DNA of 64,000 nucleotides from Silene latifolia. Taxonomy: Eukaryota; Streptophyta; Magnoliopsida; Caryophyllales; Caryophyllaceae. The stretch spans positions 23,748,152 to 23,812,151 of the forward strand of contig NC_133536.1 of assembly GCF_048544455.1 (NCBI RefSeq). The letters are read 5' to 3'. The notes beneath the pieces were generated by a model. It saw nothing but the letters and a program-made list of their open reading frames with translations. It was not told where the DNA came from and ran no database searches. Shown here piece by piece: positions 34,415-46,527 of this stretch. Numbering within the stretch: the stretch's first letter is position 1; every line of letters starts with the position of its first letter. The translations under genes and the position numbers were made by a program.

Positions 34415-34814
34415 ATTAATCTATCTATGTGTTGACTGTTGATGGTATTATTCATAATGATCTTCTGTCTCATTTTGTGTCATATCTTCCGTTGGCTGCT
34501 TTTCGATTTTTATAAATTAAGACAATGTTAGGTGTCTCGTGAGTTTCACATTTCTTTTCTTTCTAGTAGAAGATTGTACTTTCAGTATATTTGTTGCGAG
34601 TCTATTGCTTTTTTCGTCATAAATTGTTGTATTTTGGTAATAAAAAAGATCATCACTTTGGTACTTTGGTTTGATAGGCTGTTCGTTGCATGAATTAATT
34701 AATTATTGTTAAGTTCTTAAATTACTTTTAGTCCTTATTAGAATTTGAAATTCAAATTTTGATAAAAGGAGAGCAAAATATCTAAGTAATTTACAATATT
34801 ATTCCAGGTGTCGC
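34415..34814 (+). other. 3' flank of GST copy 1
   Basis: It shares short blocks with the 3' flanks of the two other GSTs (TTCGTCATA, AGATTGTACTT, AATAAAAAAGATC), the last containing a possible AATAAA polyadenylation signal at about 34640. No other gene. Confidence 0.5.
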
Positions 34815-35030
34815 TCAATTTAAGTCACACCCTATAATACCTCGTATTTATGAAAGTGAATACTTGATCGAATAAAGGGTCCACTCGGCCGAGTGCAACT
34901 CCACTTGACCGAGTGGAGGACCGAGTACCCTTGGGCAGTGGGCTGGATGCCTGGAAAAATGGTCGGATCTTTCATATACATTTGTCAAGTCGGATCATAT
35001 CGGTTCAGATCAAGACGGGTCTCGATCAGC
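34815..35030 (+). mobile_element. Chromovirus-like LTR fragment with ACTCGGCCGAGT
   Basis: It starts near ATAATACCTCGTATTTATG, which resembles the start of the LTR at 54259-55599 (TGTAATACTACGAATTTTAT on its minus strand), and like it carries the palindrome ACTCGGCCGAGT (34883-34894). Fossil fragment. Confidence 0.45.
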
Positions 35031-35094
35031 TTTTGTGCCTGGTTTGACTCATTAATTCATTACCGGGTCAATTTTCTCCGATTATTGATATACC

Positions 35095-35540
35095 TCACAA
35101 CAAACCCATAAAACTCAGCTCTGATAGTCAATCGGCCCTCTATATTGCTCGCAATCCGGTCTTTCACAACGCACAAAATACATTGAACTGGATTGCCATT
35201 TTATAAAGATGAAATTCGGAAGGGTACAATTGCTACTAGTTATGTCCACACGAAGCAACTACTTGCAGACATATTCACTAAAGCCCTCGGTCGTACCTCA
35301 TTTGACGATCTTCTATCCAAATTGGGCGTCTCGGCTCTCCACGCTCCAACTTCAGGGGTATTATTTACAAGGCAATATTTGCTCCTCCATATTCTTTCCT
35401 TGTATATATATTTTGTAGCTGTTACCTTGATTATATAGCGTAATAGCTCGATTATGTATTTGCATATATAGGATGATATAGCTACTATACAAAGCACGAT
35501 TCTTTACTCAATTTGTCAATGCAACTCGATTCTTAATATA
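35095..35540 (+). mobile_element. Ty1/copia fossil: RNase H end and LTR remnant
   Basis: The plus translation gives the typical end of copia RNase H (GTIATSYVHTKQLLADIFTK, then LGRTSFDDLLSKLGV). The remaining 200 bp look like copia LTR sequence and stop at CAATGCAACTCGATTCTTA, about 90 bp before the start codon of GST copy 2. It is broken and incomplete. Confidence 0.75.
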
Positions 35541-35627
35541 TATGCACCTCTCTAAAACAACATTATAATCACACAATTACACAAAATCATCCAAACAAAA
35601 ACACATTTCTTCAAGAATTCACATCAA

Positions 35628-36763
35628 ATGGGAGAGGGAAATTGTGAGGTGAAAGTGTTAGGAACATGGCCAAGCCCATATGTAATGAGGCCAAGAATTG
35701 CACTAAACTTAAAATCTGTTGAATATGATTTTATTGTAGAAACTATGTTCCCCAAAAGTGACCTTTTACTTAAATCGAACCCCGTTTACAAGAAAATCCC
35801 GGTACTGTTTCATAATGGCAAGCCAGTTTGTGAATCTAATGTGATTGTTCAGTACATTGATGAAGCTTTCTCATCTGGGCTGTCCATTCTCCCCTCCGAT
35901 CCCTACGATCGCTCCGTCCATCGTTTTTGGGCTACTTATGTTGATGACAAGGTACTTTTGTTTTTTGTTTGTGCATATAAGTTGTACTAATTTGTTATCG
36001 AGAGACCATTTTTCTGTACCCTTCTATGTTGTCATAGACGGTCTTTATTTGTCACAATTTGTTATTGGTCATTATTAATACAGACTATTTTAGACTATTT
36101 AGTTTAACATAGTACTAATTTTGTTATCAAGAGACCATTTTTCCTCGAGTTTCAACTTTCAAGTAACTCTAAACTCAAAAGTCATGGGACTATGGGAGTG
36201 CTCATATATTTTGTACCAGTAATTATTGTGTGAGACGGTATCACACTCTTTTATTAATTAATAACAATATATGAATGAATTTTTATTGAAAAAGGACTTT
36301 CTCACGTTGAAGACCGTCTTATTTTAAAATTTATGATTTTGTATTACGTATATTAATGAGCACAATAATTAAATTGTTTGAATTACAGTGGTTCCCAGCT
36401 TTGATAACAACAATCAAAGCCGGAACACCAGAAGCAAAGGCAACAGCCTTTGAGCAACTCAAAGAAGGGACCATCCTACTTGAGGAGGCATTTTTGAAAC
36501 TAAGTAATGGGAAGCCCTTTTTCGGAGGTGACAAAATCGGGTATATCAACATTGCCTTTGGGAGCGTCCTTGGTTGGGTCCGAGTGTCGGAGATGAATAA
36601 CAATGTCAAGGTGCTTGAGGAGGCAATCGCTCCTTCTCTAGTAGCTTGGGCTGACAAGTTTTGTGCTGATGAAGCTGTTAAGGATGTTATGCAGGATACT
36701 GATGAGCTTGTTGAGTTTGTTAATACCATGTTGGCTAAGAATAAGCCACCCTCTTCCACTTAG
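35628..36763 (+). CDS. Tau-class glutathione S-transferase, copy 2
   Basis: Exon 1 is 35628-35951 and exon 2 is 36389-36763, with a 437-bp intron in the same phase-0 position as the paralogues; the product has 232 residues. Likely catalytic Ser16 (WPSPY) and ESN of the glutathione site are present. The normally conserved Asp of the C-terminal N-capping box (GYVD/GYID in the other two) is Asn here (GYINIAFG, codon 36548-36550), which in GSTs is expected to weaken folding. The frame is otherwise intact. A copia LTR remnant lies directly upstream, and a TATA-like AATATATATGC is at about 35536-35546. Confidence 0.9.
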
Positions 36764-38396
36764 ATTTATCAATCCTTAATGGTGATGGTATTATTCTTAA
36801 TGATCCTCTGTCTTATTTTGTGCCGTATCTGTATTAGTTACTTTTCGATTTCAATATATGAGTTTTTATATATCTTTTTCTTTCTTGTAGAATATTGTAC
36901 TTCCAATTTGTTGCGACTTTGTTCCTTTTTTCGTCATATGTTGTATTTGTTACTCCGTAATAAAAAAGATCGTCATCAATTTGGTACTTTAGTTTGAATT
37001 ATTTGATTTTGTGTTGTTATATGGGTTTGCTCCTCTCAATCTTAGCCAAAACGTACATTTAGTTACTCCGTATTTAGTTCGACTAGGTGTTGACATTCTA
37101 CATTGACTTGGTTTGGAGAAATTCGAGAGTTGAAATTCGAATTGAGTTAAAATTTGATGGAGTCGCCATGGAATTTTATGGGGGTTCGAACATATATTGA
37201 AACCCACTTTGCACTCTAAAGTCTAGACAATAAATCTCAAAGCAATTTTGACGTATAATGCTTGAAGCCCTTGGGGTTCGTCCCTTGCATTCTACATCTA
37301 GAATGTCTCCTTGACCCTAAAATTCGGACTTCAGAAGCTAAAGATTTTGAGTGATGGATGAGGGTACAATATTTTTGGTAATACGTTACGGTTCTGGTAA
37401 ATTTTGTTTGCTTTGTTACTTAATGACACAATTATTAGTTGAATAGATTACTTTTAATCGGTAGAATGAGAAGAAATAATCAATACATTAGATCTATTAA
37501 ATTTTGGCTAATATATAAATTTTCAATGGAAAGATAATCACTTTAGCAATCTGAAGTTCCTCCTTAGTCCTTACTCCTTACATCTTCAACTAGGTCTTTA
37601 CATCACGACGCTCGTTCAACTTGGTTAACTCCGAATCAAAGAAGGTCGTACAAATCTACATGAACTCACTCAAAACAACTCATAAAAGAGTATGGAAAAA
37701 GTGGTATCATAATAACATAATGAAAGCTACCTCTAATCTCGTAGGAGCAATACATCGTGCATCACGACTCTCATAATCAACATGGCTTGCTTCCGTATCA
37801 AAGAAAGCGAATTGGCGTATTTTGGTGAACCTATTTTAGAAGAGGACGCTGAAACGGGGAATTGTTGAGGGATATTAATTTGTAACTTGGATGTATTTCG
37901 GGAAATGTAGCAAACTTGGGATTATTTCTGTAAATTTTCTCAACCACACCGCAATATAACAACATATTAATCACGACATATATTATTTTTAGGCATACTT
38001 CAGTCAACTGCACGCCATCTTACATAAATGAGTACATGTTTGTGCAAAACCCGACTTATACAAGCATTTGTAAGTACTCATAATACTCCGTAAGCAATTT
38101 GAAGGCTGACAATTACGTTATGAAGCTCTCAGTCATCAATACTAAAAACATCCAACCCAAAAGTCATCCATTTAACTCCAGCAAAAATTGAAAATGCCGA
38201 AGATTCCCAAAAGGGAATAAATGTATATAACTGTGTTCTGAAATAATCGCTATCTAATCAAGAGTTCCATTTAATCGCCTCTTGACATGGTGAATTTATT
38301 TGACAAACAAAATTTGAATGTTCATGAAACAAAATTCGGATCAAAGTCCTCCTTTGATCTCTACTACACAAAAGATGAATCGATGTGTTGCATTGA
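36764..38396. other. Spacer between GST copy 2 and the cytochrome c copy
   Basis: Non-coding, and duplicated at 48782-50342. It contains AATAAAAAAGATCGTC (possible polyadenylation signal) shortly after the GST stop. The antisense short frames are not conserved as proteins. Confidence 0.6.
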
Positions 38397-38843
<447 letters not shown>

Positions 38844-40121
38844 CCAAATGACACGTCAGTACAGCATGGATGTATACAACTTTATCCCTATGTTAGAAAA
38901 CACCAACAAGTTGTTCCCAAATGACTCAAAATTGCTCCAGCTTCATATAGAGTATAAATGAGGGACGAGCACCTCCTCTCTAAGGCATGAACTATTTCAA
39001 GTCCGTATTAGTTAGGAGATTGGAAAGAAACAACGAGAGTAACACACTAATGCAAGATATCGGTCAGAAAAATAGAAAGACCTAGCATAGTGATGATTAG
39101 CTAGCGTCCACGGAAAAGGAACAAAGAGAGTAACACAAGAACGCAATACACAAGTAAAAGTTACCACAAGCTTTCCAACACACATATCAGTATCCTCAGC
39201 TACTAAAAGTCCAACATCATTGCAGTTCTATTGCCTGAATGAAACTCTCAGAGATCATCATCTTAAAAACACACTAAGTCTACCACATATTCTCTCCCTT
39301 GAAACAAAATTAAACTCTCTACTAGATCAGTTTAACTTTCCACTGAAAACAACAAGCAGCTAAGTCCTCACTTTTAGATAACCTAAGATTATTCAAAATC
39401 ACAAACAGCTAGATCTCCTCTGTTAATAAAAACAGGTAAATAACCTTACAACTTTAGTTGAAACAACAAACAACGTGTAACAATAAGATTATTCGAAATC
39501 ACGAAGACCTTGATAACTTTGCTACTCCATTCACAGGACAACCATATGGCAACTACAAGGAATATTAAGGCCTAGTTTCAATACCAAAAGGGGAGGGAAG
39601 GGGGAAAGAGGAAATGAAAAGGGAGAAAAAGAACAAGGAGGCGGAATGAAGGGAGTTAGTTTTCCCTCTTAATCATTATTGGAGGGACATAACGAGATCC
39701 ATTTTCCCTCCCCTCCAAATCGCTTCACCTCCAAATCATCATACAGAAAACACTAATTTTACCCAACATAGGCACATATTCTCTCCCTTGAAACAAATTT
39801 AGCCTCTCCACTAGATCAGTTTACACTTCCACTCAAAACAACAAACAGCTAGGTCCTCACACTTAGATAACCTTAAGATTATTCAAAATCACGAAGATTA
39901 TTAACAGCTAGGTCCTCAAAACAACTCTATTCAAAATAACAAACAGCTAGATCTCCTCTATTAATAAAAACAGCTAAATAACCTTACAACTTTAATTGAA
40001 ACAACAAACAACGTGTAACAATAAGATCATTCGAAATCACGATGACCTTGATAACTTTGCTATTCCATTCACAGGACAGTAATATGGCAACTACAAGTAA
40101 TATTAAGGCCTTGTTTCGATA
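38844..40121. other. Remains of cytochrome c intron 1 with a local tandem duplication
   Basis: It aligns with 51225-51967, except that about 400 bp next to exon 2 are gone. A block of about 300-480 bp is doubled (39289-39774 and 39775-40121, both containing TCTCTCCCTTGAAACAAA). A G/A-rich MITE copy lies at about 39568-39740. Confidence 0.7.
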
Positions 40122-40544
40122 GCGAGAACAAAGTGATTGCGGTATAATCTGCAAGTGCAAAGAACATAAGCAAATTTATGGAATAGCGAGAATAGACTGA
40201 TTGTGATGACACAAGAAAAACAACTTCAATACTTCAGCAAAGTAATATGTTCATGTACTCCATCCGGACTAGAACTTTTTTAAATTATTACTGTGTATAT
40301 CGCAACGCAAACTCCGCTCTAAGAGTCTATAGCATTCACCACTGAAAGCATAGATAATGGAGAAAGGATATGGTAGGCATTAGGTGAAACAAACACTCCC
40401 TCCGTCCCAATCATTTGTTTACCTTCTTTATTATTTGTGAGAGGTATTGTAATCAAAGATAAACAAATGAATGGGATGAAGGGAATAAACCTTTTATGAA
40501 CAAGAATCAAAACGATTTAACACAGCAAGAACTTATCCACTGAC
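40122..40544. other. Sequence left of the DUF21 exon 3, with a small Stowaway
   Basis: This starts at the duplication breakpoint. A small Stowaway-type inverted repeat (CTCCCTCCGTCCCAATCATT ... AATGGGATGAAGGGA) is at about 40395-40484. No further DUF21 exon is seen. Confidence 0.5.
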
Positions 40545-42115
40545 CTCACCAAACAAAAGTATTAATGTCACTGAAATGAGGATGGCACCCCAAGCTGTAA
40601 CCAAACTATCCATGAAAATTGGGAGTGTCTGAAAAAAGATCGCACAATCATAACCTACACACGCTATTAGAATGATGGACTATTATTGCATTCCTGGAAG
40701 AATTTACCTCCATGGCGGCAGCATTGCAGATAAGCAAGGTACAGAGTAGTAAATGCTGATTCTTAACAACCGGCAATATTTTCTCTGTCATTAGAATAAC
40801 ACAAAACAGCTATAAGGGCCATTCATATTAAGTGCAATAGAATCTAAGATTATAAAGGACGTGCTAAGAATGACATGAGTCCAATTCAAGTCCCACAGAC
40901 AAGCAAGGAACAGGACTCGAAAGAAAGGCTTAAAATATCTCGTACTTAGACATATGAGTATATACGGAGTACCCAACATTTTTTAGTTTCTAGTCTAGGA
41001 TGATGTCTAAAAGACCTTCATATCTACCAACACCAGACAAGAATCATTATATTAGCTTTCCAAAATAAAACCTCAGTAGACTAACAAAACTTTTCAAGTC
41101 AAAAACCTGGTTATACATATAAATAGAAACCTATGGCTTGCCGATAATCAAGCAAATGAAGGTAATCTACTTTTGGTCTATTCTTCACACTACCACAGAT
41201 TCGACCAATGAAACTCCGTCAACCTTGACAATAACTTTTATACACTCTACCCTCGGCGTTGTCATGCATGAGTTTAACTCAACATCCACCTCCAAATTAG
41301 GCAAAAAAATCTTTTTGGTGTTGACCAGGAATTCCCCTACCGACAGTTGAGGCAATCTCCTTTGGAGTACTGAAGGCAATTTAATGGATTGACCCCTCCC
41401 AAATTTGACTTTTTCATTCGCAAGATTCAGGAATCGAACCCCTGACCACTTGTTTAAAAGATGAGAGCCCTTATCACTCACCGCAGCCAACTTTGGTAGG
41501 CGAAATCATATCTAGAAACATGGTAAATTAAGTAAGTTCGTAATATTCCTATCAAAATCAGCTTCCGCACTTGCCACTAGCCATTATAATCAACCTCATA
41601 TACAACAAAAAACGCAGTCTAAAATTCTCCAGCTTACAAAAATTCAGCAAGTATTCATCAATTAGTCCAGCATTCAATTCATGCAATGACAACACCACTC
41701 ATCTAACAAAGCATCACAAATTATAGCACAAGACCGTCTTACTGCATGAAACGGTCACTGTACTGATTAAACACTCATTTGTTACTATCATAGTGTAAGA
41801 CGGTTTTACACGATAATTATTAACAAAACACAGCTGAATACAGTATCGAAAATCACTTCAACTAAACTCAAACATTAATTACACCAAAAGAATTAATAAT
41901 CAGCAAAATAACGAAATGAAGAATGATCGAATTATACCAGCATATTTGCGATCCTTAGGAGTACCAGATTTAGCAAGAACTTCAAGATCAACAAGACTCA
42001 GAGACATAAGACCTAAAGTTAAACCAGACATTAATCCTGCAAATATTACCAGAAATACAATTATTCCAATGTTCAGGAAAAACTTGGTCTCGCAACACGT
42101 GTACTCCACCGCCAT
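40545..42115 (-). pseudogene. DUF21/CNNM-type membrane protein gene, 5' part only (exons 1-3)
   Basis: Exons on the minus strand are 41938-42115, 40708-40784 and 40545-40628, all with GT/AG borders and compatible phases, coding for 113 residues. The product starts [15 protein letters not shown], has a hydrophobic segment ([20 protein letters not shown]), then [39 protein letters not shown] and [17 protein letters not shown]. This is the start of the DUF21 transmembrane domain of plant CNNM-like proteins, probable ion-transport-related membrane proteins that continue with CBS domains for about 300 more residues. No later exon is recognised before the breakpoint at 40121, so the gene seems cut. 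It may still be transcribed. A SINE lies in intron 1. Confidence 0.85.
41190..41494 (-). mobile_element. tRNA-derived SINE in DUF21 intron 1
   Basis: On the minus strand the start has an A-box-like GTGAGTGATAAGGGC followed by a perfect B box GGTTCGATTCC (41430-41440), the internal pol III promoter of tRNA-derived SINEs. The apparent 101-codon open frame here is the SINE body and not a gene. Confidence 0.75.
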
Positions 42116-42502
42116 TACTACTATTCTGATACTACTGTATTATGCTTGTTGTTTATTGAATGTTCGTCGCCATTTTTGTCGGAAGCCCTAGCTTTGAAAT
42201 TGTTAATTCGAGCTGTGTGTGTTTGTGTGTGTGTGTGAGTGTGTGTGGAACAGAAGTTGAAAGAAAAGAGAGAAATGTGCGTGTGTAAAAAAAAAGGAGA
42301 GGACAGGGATAGGATTCGCTTCTTTTTCGGGAAATGGTGACGCGAGTCATTAGAAAGAGTATGGAGAATTTGTTGGGACTTTCGATTAGACCTCACACTT
42401 TGACTTGAAACCTTGATATTTGAGGTCGGCCATGTATATCATCCTAGGTCGGCAACGTAAACCGGTCAACTGGATCGAGTACGGGTTATTTTGAATACCG
42501 CT
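42116..42502 (-). promoter_or_regulatory. 5' leader and promoter region of the DUF21 gene
   Basis: On the minus strand the leader carries a CA/GT microsatellite (about 42215-42250) and a CT-rich stretch, common in plant 5' leaders. No exact TATA box was fixed. Confidence 0.4.
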
Positions 42503-42662
42503 AGTCTTGCTATAGACGGATATATCCGTCTATAGCTAAAGACGAGTCAAATAGCTTCAAAGTGGTGACATTTTTTGTCCCCACCACTCCATTTGTTGCT
42601 TGTCCTATTAGGAATGTGGTATTGTATTTGGCCCGTTTTTAATTATAGACGGATATGTGCCG
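42503..42662. mobile_element. MITE, TATAGACGG family, copy 3
   Basis: CTATAGACGGATATATCCGT at the left and ATTATAGACGGATATGTGCC at the right, with the family interior (AAAGTGGTGACATTTTTTGT, CCATTTGTTGCTTGTCC). Confidence 0.65.
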
Positions 42663-42707
42663 TCTATAATAAGATTTTGTGTTTTGAATAATGATCTAAA
42701 AGACTAA

Positions 42708-43176
42708 GGCCTCGTTTGGTTCATGCGGGTGTTGAATTCCTGTGTTAATTTTGCAACTCACTGGAATTCAACTCCCGTATGAAATTCACATGAATTGACA
42801 AAAACATGTTTGGTTGCCTTGAAGGAGTTTGTTTTTCCCATGAATTAAACTCCCCCATATTGTTTGGTTGAAATGTGTTAGTTCGCCTAATTTTAATCTC
42901 TAATTACCACTATATCCCTTCGTAATATTAGTAACACATAATCTCTCTTTTTAAAAGGGCAAATGAGTAAATTTAATTAGCAAATGATGTAGGAGTTTAC
43001 AATGACCAAGGAGGGGGTGGGTAATTAAACTTCCCCATCATGTTGGAATTGGAAACTCCAAAGGAGTTCTAAACTCCACCATTTTACAAGAAAATGGGCA
43101 ACCAAACAAGCTTTAGAAAACACAATTCATGAGATTATGAAATTCCCATAAATTAGCAAGGTAACCAAACGAGGTC
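42708..43176. mobile_element. Tourist-like (PIF/Harbinger) MITE
   Basis: The ends GGCCTCGTTTGGTTCATGC and GGTAACCAAACGAGGTC are inverted repeats; the flanks are TAA on both sides (42705-42707 and 43177-43179). The interior repeats AATTCCTG/GAATTCAACTCC motifs. Confidence 0.8.
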
Positions 43177-43189
43177 TAAAATTAGTTTA

Positions 43190-43840
43190 AACCTGTTCCG
43201 GGTGTAATTCCAGAGCAGTTATTTGTTACCACCCGTGCTTGTAGAATGACGTCTTTGGTTGAATCCTCCTTGCGGTCTCCTGAAACAATGAGCAAACTGA
43301 GGGCTCGGCTTTGGGCCGAGCGAACTCACTCCGACGCTCAAGTCAGTAAACTTAGAGAGATAAGTTGTTGTTACTTGGCGAAGTATATATTGTAGAGAGA
43401 TAAGGAAGATATTACCAGATGAATAGTGATTCTTAGGTTAAATTGTGGATGCCCTCTTCAATGAGAGTTGAGGAGTATTTATAGACTTTCACCTTGTGTC
43501 ACGTAGTGGCCAAGTGGCTAGCAGGTGGAAAGACTGATCTACCCCTCGGCCGAGGGACCCATGGCAGGCCGGCGGGCCATGTTGACTCACCGCCGAGGGG
43601 TCTTGGATATGAGTTCGCGGATGTGTGCCTCGGCTGGCTAGTTGCCCAGTAGGGACCCAAGAGACAGCCGACAGTGCGTCGGTTAAGTCTTTCTAAGCCG
43701 TTGACTTCTTGTGGATATCTTTGACCTTGCTCAATATGTTGACTGGTCAGCGGGTGCAGAATATGCCCCATCAAAACCCTTTACAATAAATGCACGATAT
43801 TATAGTTTTTTGAATAAAAAAGTTTCTTTTGTCAAAAAAG
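43190..43840 (-). mobile_element. Probable LTR fragment (retroelement fossil)
   Basis: On the minus strand a TATA-like TATAAATACTCC (about 43472-43483) is followed by GC-rich sequence with GGCCGAG motifs. The composition and the lack of coding suggest a solo or partial LTR, but the family was not recognised and the ends are uncertain. Confidence 0.35.
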
Positions 43841-44005
43841 GCTGCGTCGGTTAAGTTGTCTAAGCCGTTGACTTGCTGTGGATATCTTTGACCTTGCTCA
43901 ATATGTTGACTGGTCAGCGGGTGCAGAATATGCCCCATCAAAACCCTTTACAATAAATGCACGATATTATAGTTTTTTGAATAAAAAAGTTTCTTTTGTC
44001 AAAAA
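43672..44005. repeat. Direct tandem duplication, about 170-bp unit
   Basis: The sequence GCGTCGGTTAAG through TTTCTTTTGTCAAAAA occurs twice in a row (about 43674-43839 and 43844-44005), differing at a few positions only. Confidence 0.85.
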
Positions 44006-44505
44006 TTACCTTATATTTAGGGATATTTGTAAAAATATTACCTTATATTATTTTTTTGTTTTCAACTACCTTTATTTTCTTTATTTTGGTCAATAACTAC
44101 CTACGCTAAAAGTCTAGACGTATTTGGTCTGTTTTCCGGCTTTAACATATCTCACATGACTCTTTTATGCTTTAATCTTCTTTAGGGCGATTTTGGGAAG
44201 TCGTGATGTACTTTTGCTTAACTTTAGTAGATATTTGTAGTTATTGCTGAAATGTGAAATCCATATATTTTGCTTATCTCAAGTTAAATTGTGTTTCGAC
44301 GCATTTGATAATTGTTGTTTGATGTTAACAAAGTCATGTGAGATAGGTTAATGTCGCAAAATCGATCAAAGCTCGCCATATTTTCGGCATAGGTAGTTTT
44401 TGACCAAAAAACGAGAAAACAAAGGTAGTATAAAACAAGAAAAATAATATAAGGTAGTCTTTTTACAAATACTCTTAAATATAAGGTAGTTCTCGACAAA
44501 AAACC
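44002..44505. mobile_element. Foldback MITE with long inverted repeats
   Basis: The left arm (AAAATTACCTTATATTTAGG, later TTTTGGTCAATAACTACC) returns inverted at the right (GGTAGTTTTTGACCAAAA, later TTAAATATAAGGTAGTTCTC). About 100 bp per arm; non-coding. Confidence 0.7.
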
Positions 44506-45590
44506 CAAATAAAAATTAAAAGTAATATAGTGATATTTTATTAATTGTCCATATTTCTCATTATTGCATTTTGCTTTGTTGACAATTAATCAAGAGAATT
44601 GGGTAATGTACTAAAATGTATTTTAAACAAAATATTGTTTTACCCACAAAGCGAAAGCTTTCAATTTTTTAATTTTCTCAATTTTTTTTGTCACAAAAGT
44701 AATAATAGTGATTTACATACTTATTTTATATGTAGTATGTTATGTGTATCAAGTCATTCTCAAATAATGTAATAATAAAAGATTTAGCAATTTATAGTTT
44801 TATATAAATTTTATTTATATTTTAATTAAGAAAATATAGCTTAGAGTTAGGTGAAATAATATAATTTGCTGAAAAAATTAATTTTAATTAAATATAATAA
44901 TTCAATGAAAAAAATGTAATTATTAAAAGGTAAATAAATAAAGCTAGATTTCCAAAAAATATAATATTCCATAATTATTTCGATTTAACTTAATGTATAT
45001 ATGTAATATATTTATATAAATATATAAGCATCTTAAAATTACATGTCTAATAATAAAAGTAATTTTGTTAGTAGTGAAAAAAAATTGTAGTAACATTGGA
45101 TATAGTAATATTATACTTAATTAGTCATTTGAATAGTCAAAGTTACAATATTAGCAGTGAGCGAGAGTAGTGAAAGTAATAGAAGTAACAATGGGAGTAG
45201 TGAAATTAACAATATTAATGCGGCAGTAGTGAAAGTAACAATAATTACGCAAAAATAATTACGGCGGGAGTAGTGAAAGTAACAATAGTAATAACGAATG
45301 TAATAAAAGTAATAATATTAGCAACAAAGAAAGTATATATGAACAATTAGCTAACCAATTGATTTAAATAAAATATTAATAACGAGTGTAATGAATTTTT
45401 CTCATAATTTATTTCATCGTAATTTTAAGATATGTCATAAAAAATATATTAATGATAAATTTATGAGTTATGCAACTTTAAATAGTTTTATTTAATTGAA
45501 AATAAATTTTAATGCTACTAGAGGTAGCATGGGCGAAGCTGGGCACTAATACTAGTATATATATTTTTTTTTAATTTGGACTAATACATT
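44506..45590. other. AT-rich intergenic sequence with AGT-type microsatellite
   Basis: At about 45140-45310 units like AGTAGTGAAAGTAACAATA repeat imperfectly. No gene or element ends are recognised. Confidence 0.6.
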
Positions 45591-45599
45591 CATGTTATA

Positions 45600-45837
45600 A
45601 CTTTTTTTTTGACAATGGGGGAACTCGTAGTCGTCATCTTCGGTGAACACTGGGTAAACCCTCGAGTTTACGTGATAGCCTGTAAATTAGGTAAGTCACT
45701 CGAGAATGATAGGTTCGAAGTCTAGAAGGCATAGACTCAGGCCATAAATACTCCACAAAATTGCTCTTGGAAGGCTTCAACAAGAGGTACATGGGAATTT
45801 CACCCAACTTTTAACCACTAGACTCCACCCTTGCGGG
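45600..45837 (-). mobile_element. SINE with exact target duplication
   Basis: On the minus strand it begins GCCCGCAAGGGTGGAGTCTA, has an A-box-like TAGTGGTTAAAAGTTGGG, a weaker B-box-like sequence (GACTTCGAACC) and an A-rich tail (the T-run at 45601-45610). Both flanks are CATGTTATA (45591-45599 and 45838-45846). Confidence 0.75.
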
Positions 45838-45846
45838 CATGTTATA

Positions 45847-46524
45847 TTTTCTTGTAGGTGAATTTGTTTTACTTTATTTTTCTTGTTATAATGGTTGAAA
45901 TATAACGACTCGATATTGTTTGCAGTATTTTTAAACTAATTTGTTACCGGATTGTGTAATGTGCGTTATTATCGAGTCATTGCTCCTCTTGTGTCGCTTC
46001 GCTTAGTAACGGCCTCTGACAAATATGGTTGTTATATGTATCGGTTTGAAGTCTAGTTGATATTATTTGGAGTTTTATTAAGAAATATTTACACGACTTT
46101 CTTTACTAAAATAATTTTTTTACATTGAGAGTAAAAGAGAGGTGCATACTCTATAAATAATCTTATTTAAAAGCTTTTGGTCGATATCACGGTTTTTCTA
46201 TATACTATATGAGCAAATTTATTGATGATTATAGGGGTAAATACACTACGATTAATACATTCCTCACAATTCACAAATATTAAAAAGTGGGGCAATTCTA
46301 ATGAATCGGAGATACTATAATACAAATATACAATAACATGTGTATAAACCTTTTTATATAAGCATTTGCCCTGCATTTATGCTATTATATAAAATGACCA
46401 GACAAAGGTTTCTAATTTTATATCGGAAGATAACCCCATTTTTATTATTGGACGCATTTATGCTATTGAAATTTGACTAATGTTTCTTACTTTCTTACTC
46501 GTATTTCTTATCGGAAGATATCCT
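45847..46524. other. Unassigned intergenic sequence
   Basis: No gene or clear element ends are seen. Confidence 0.5.
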
Positions 46525-46527
46525 TTA

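Noticed and set aside
36331-36759. 142-codon antisense frame over GST copy 2 exon 2 (and its counterparts at 33877-34410 and 48349-48777)
   Set aside because: They are mirror frames of a conserved coding exon, with Ser/Thr-rich low-information translations.
41430-41440. Possible tRNA gene, from a perfect B box
   Set aside because: The surrounding sequence does not fold as a full cloverleaf, and a longer SINE body follows.
41185-41490. 101-codon minus-strand frame within DUF21 intron 1
   Set aside because: It coincides with a tRNA-derived SINE that has a perfect B box; no protein similarity.
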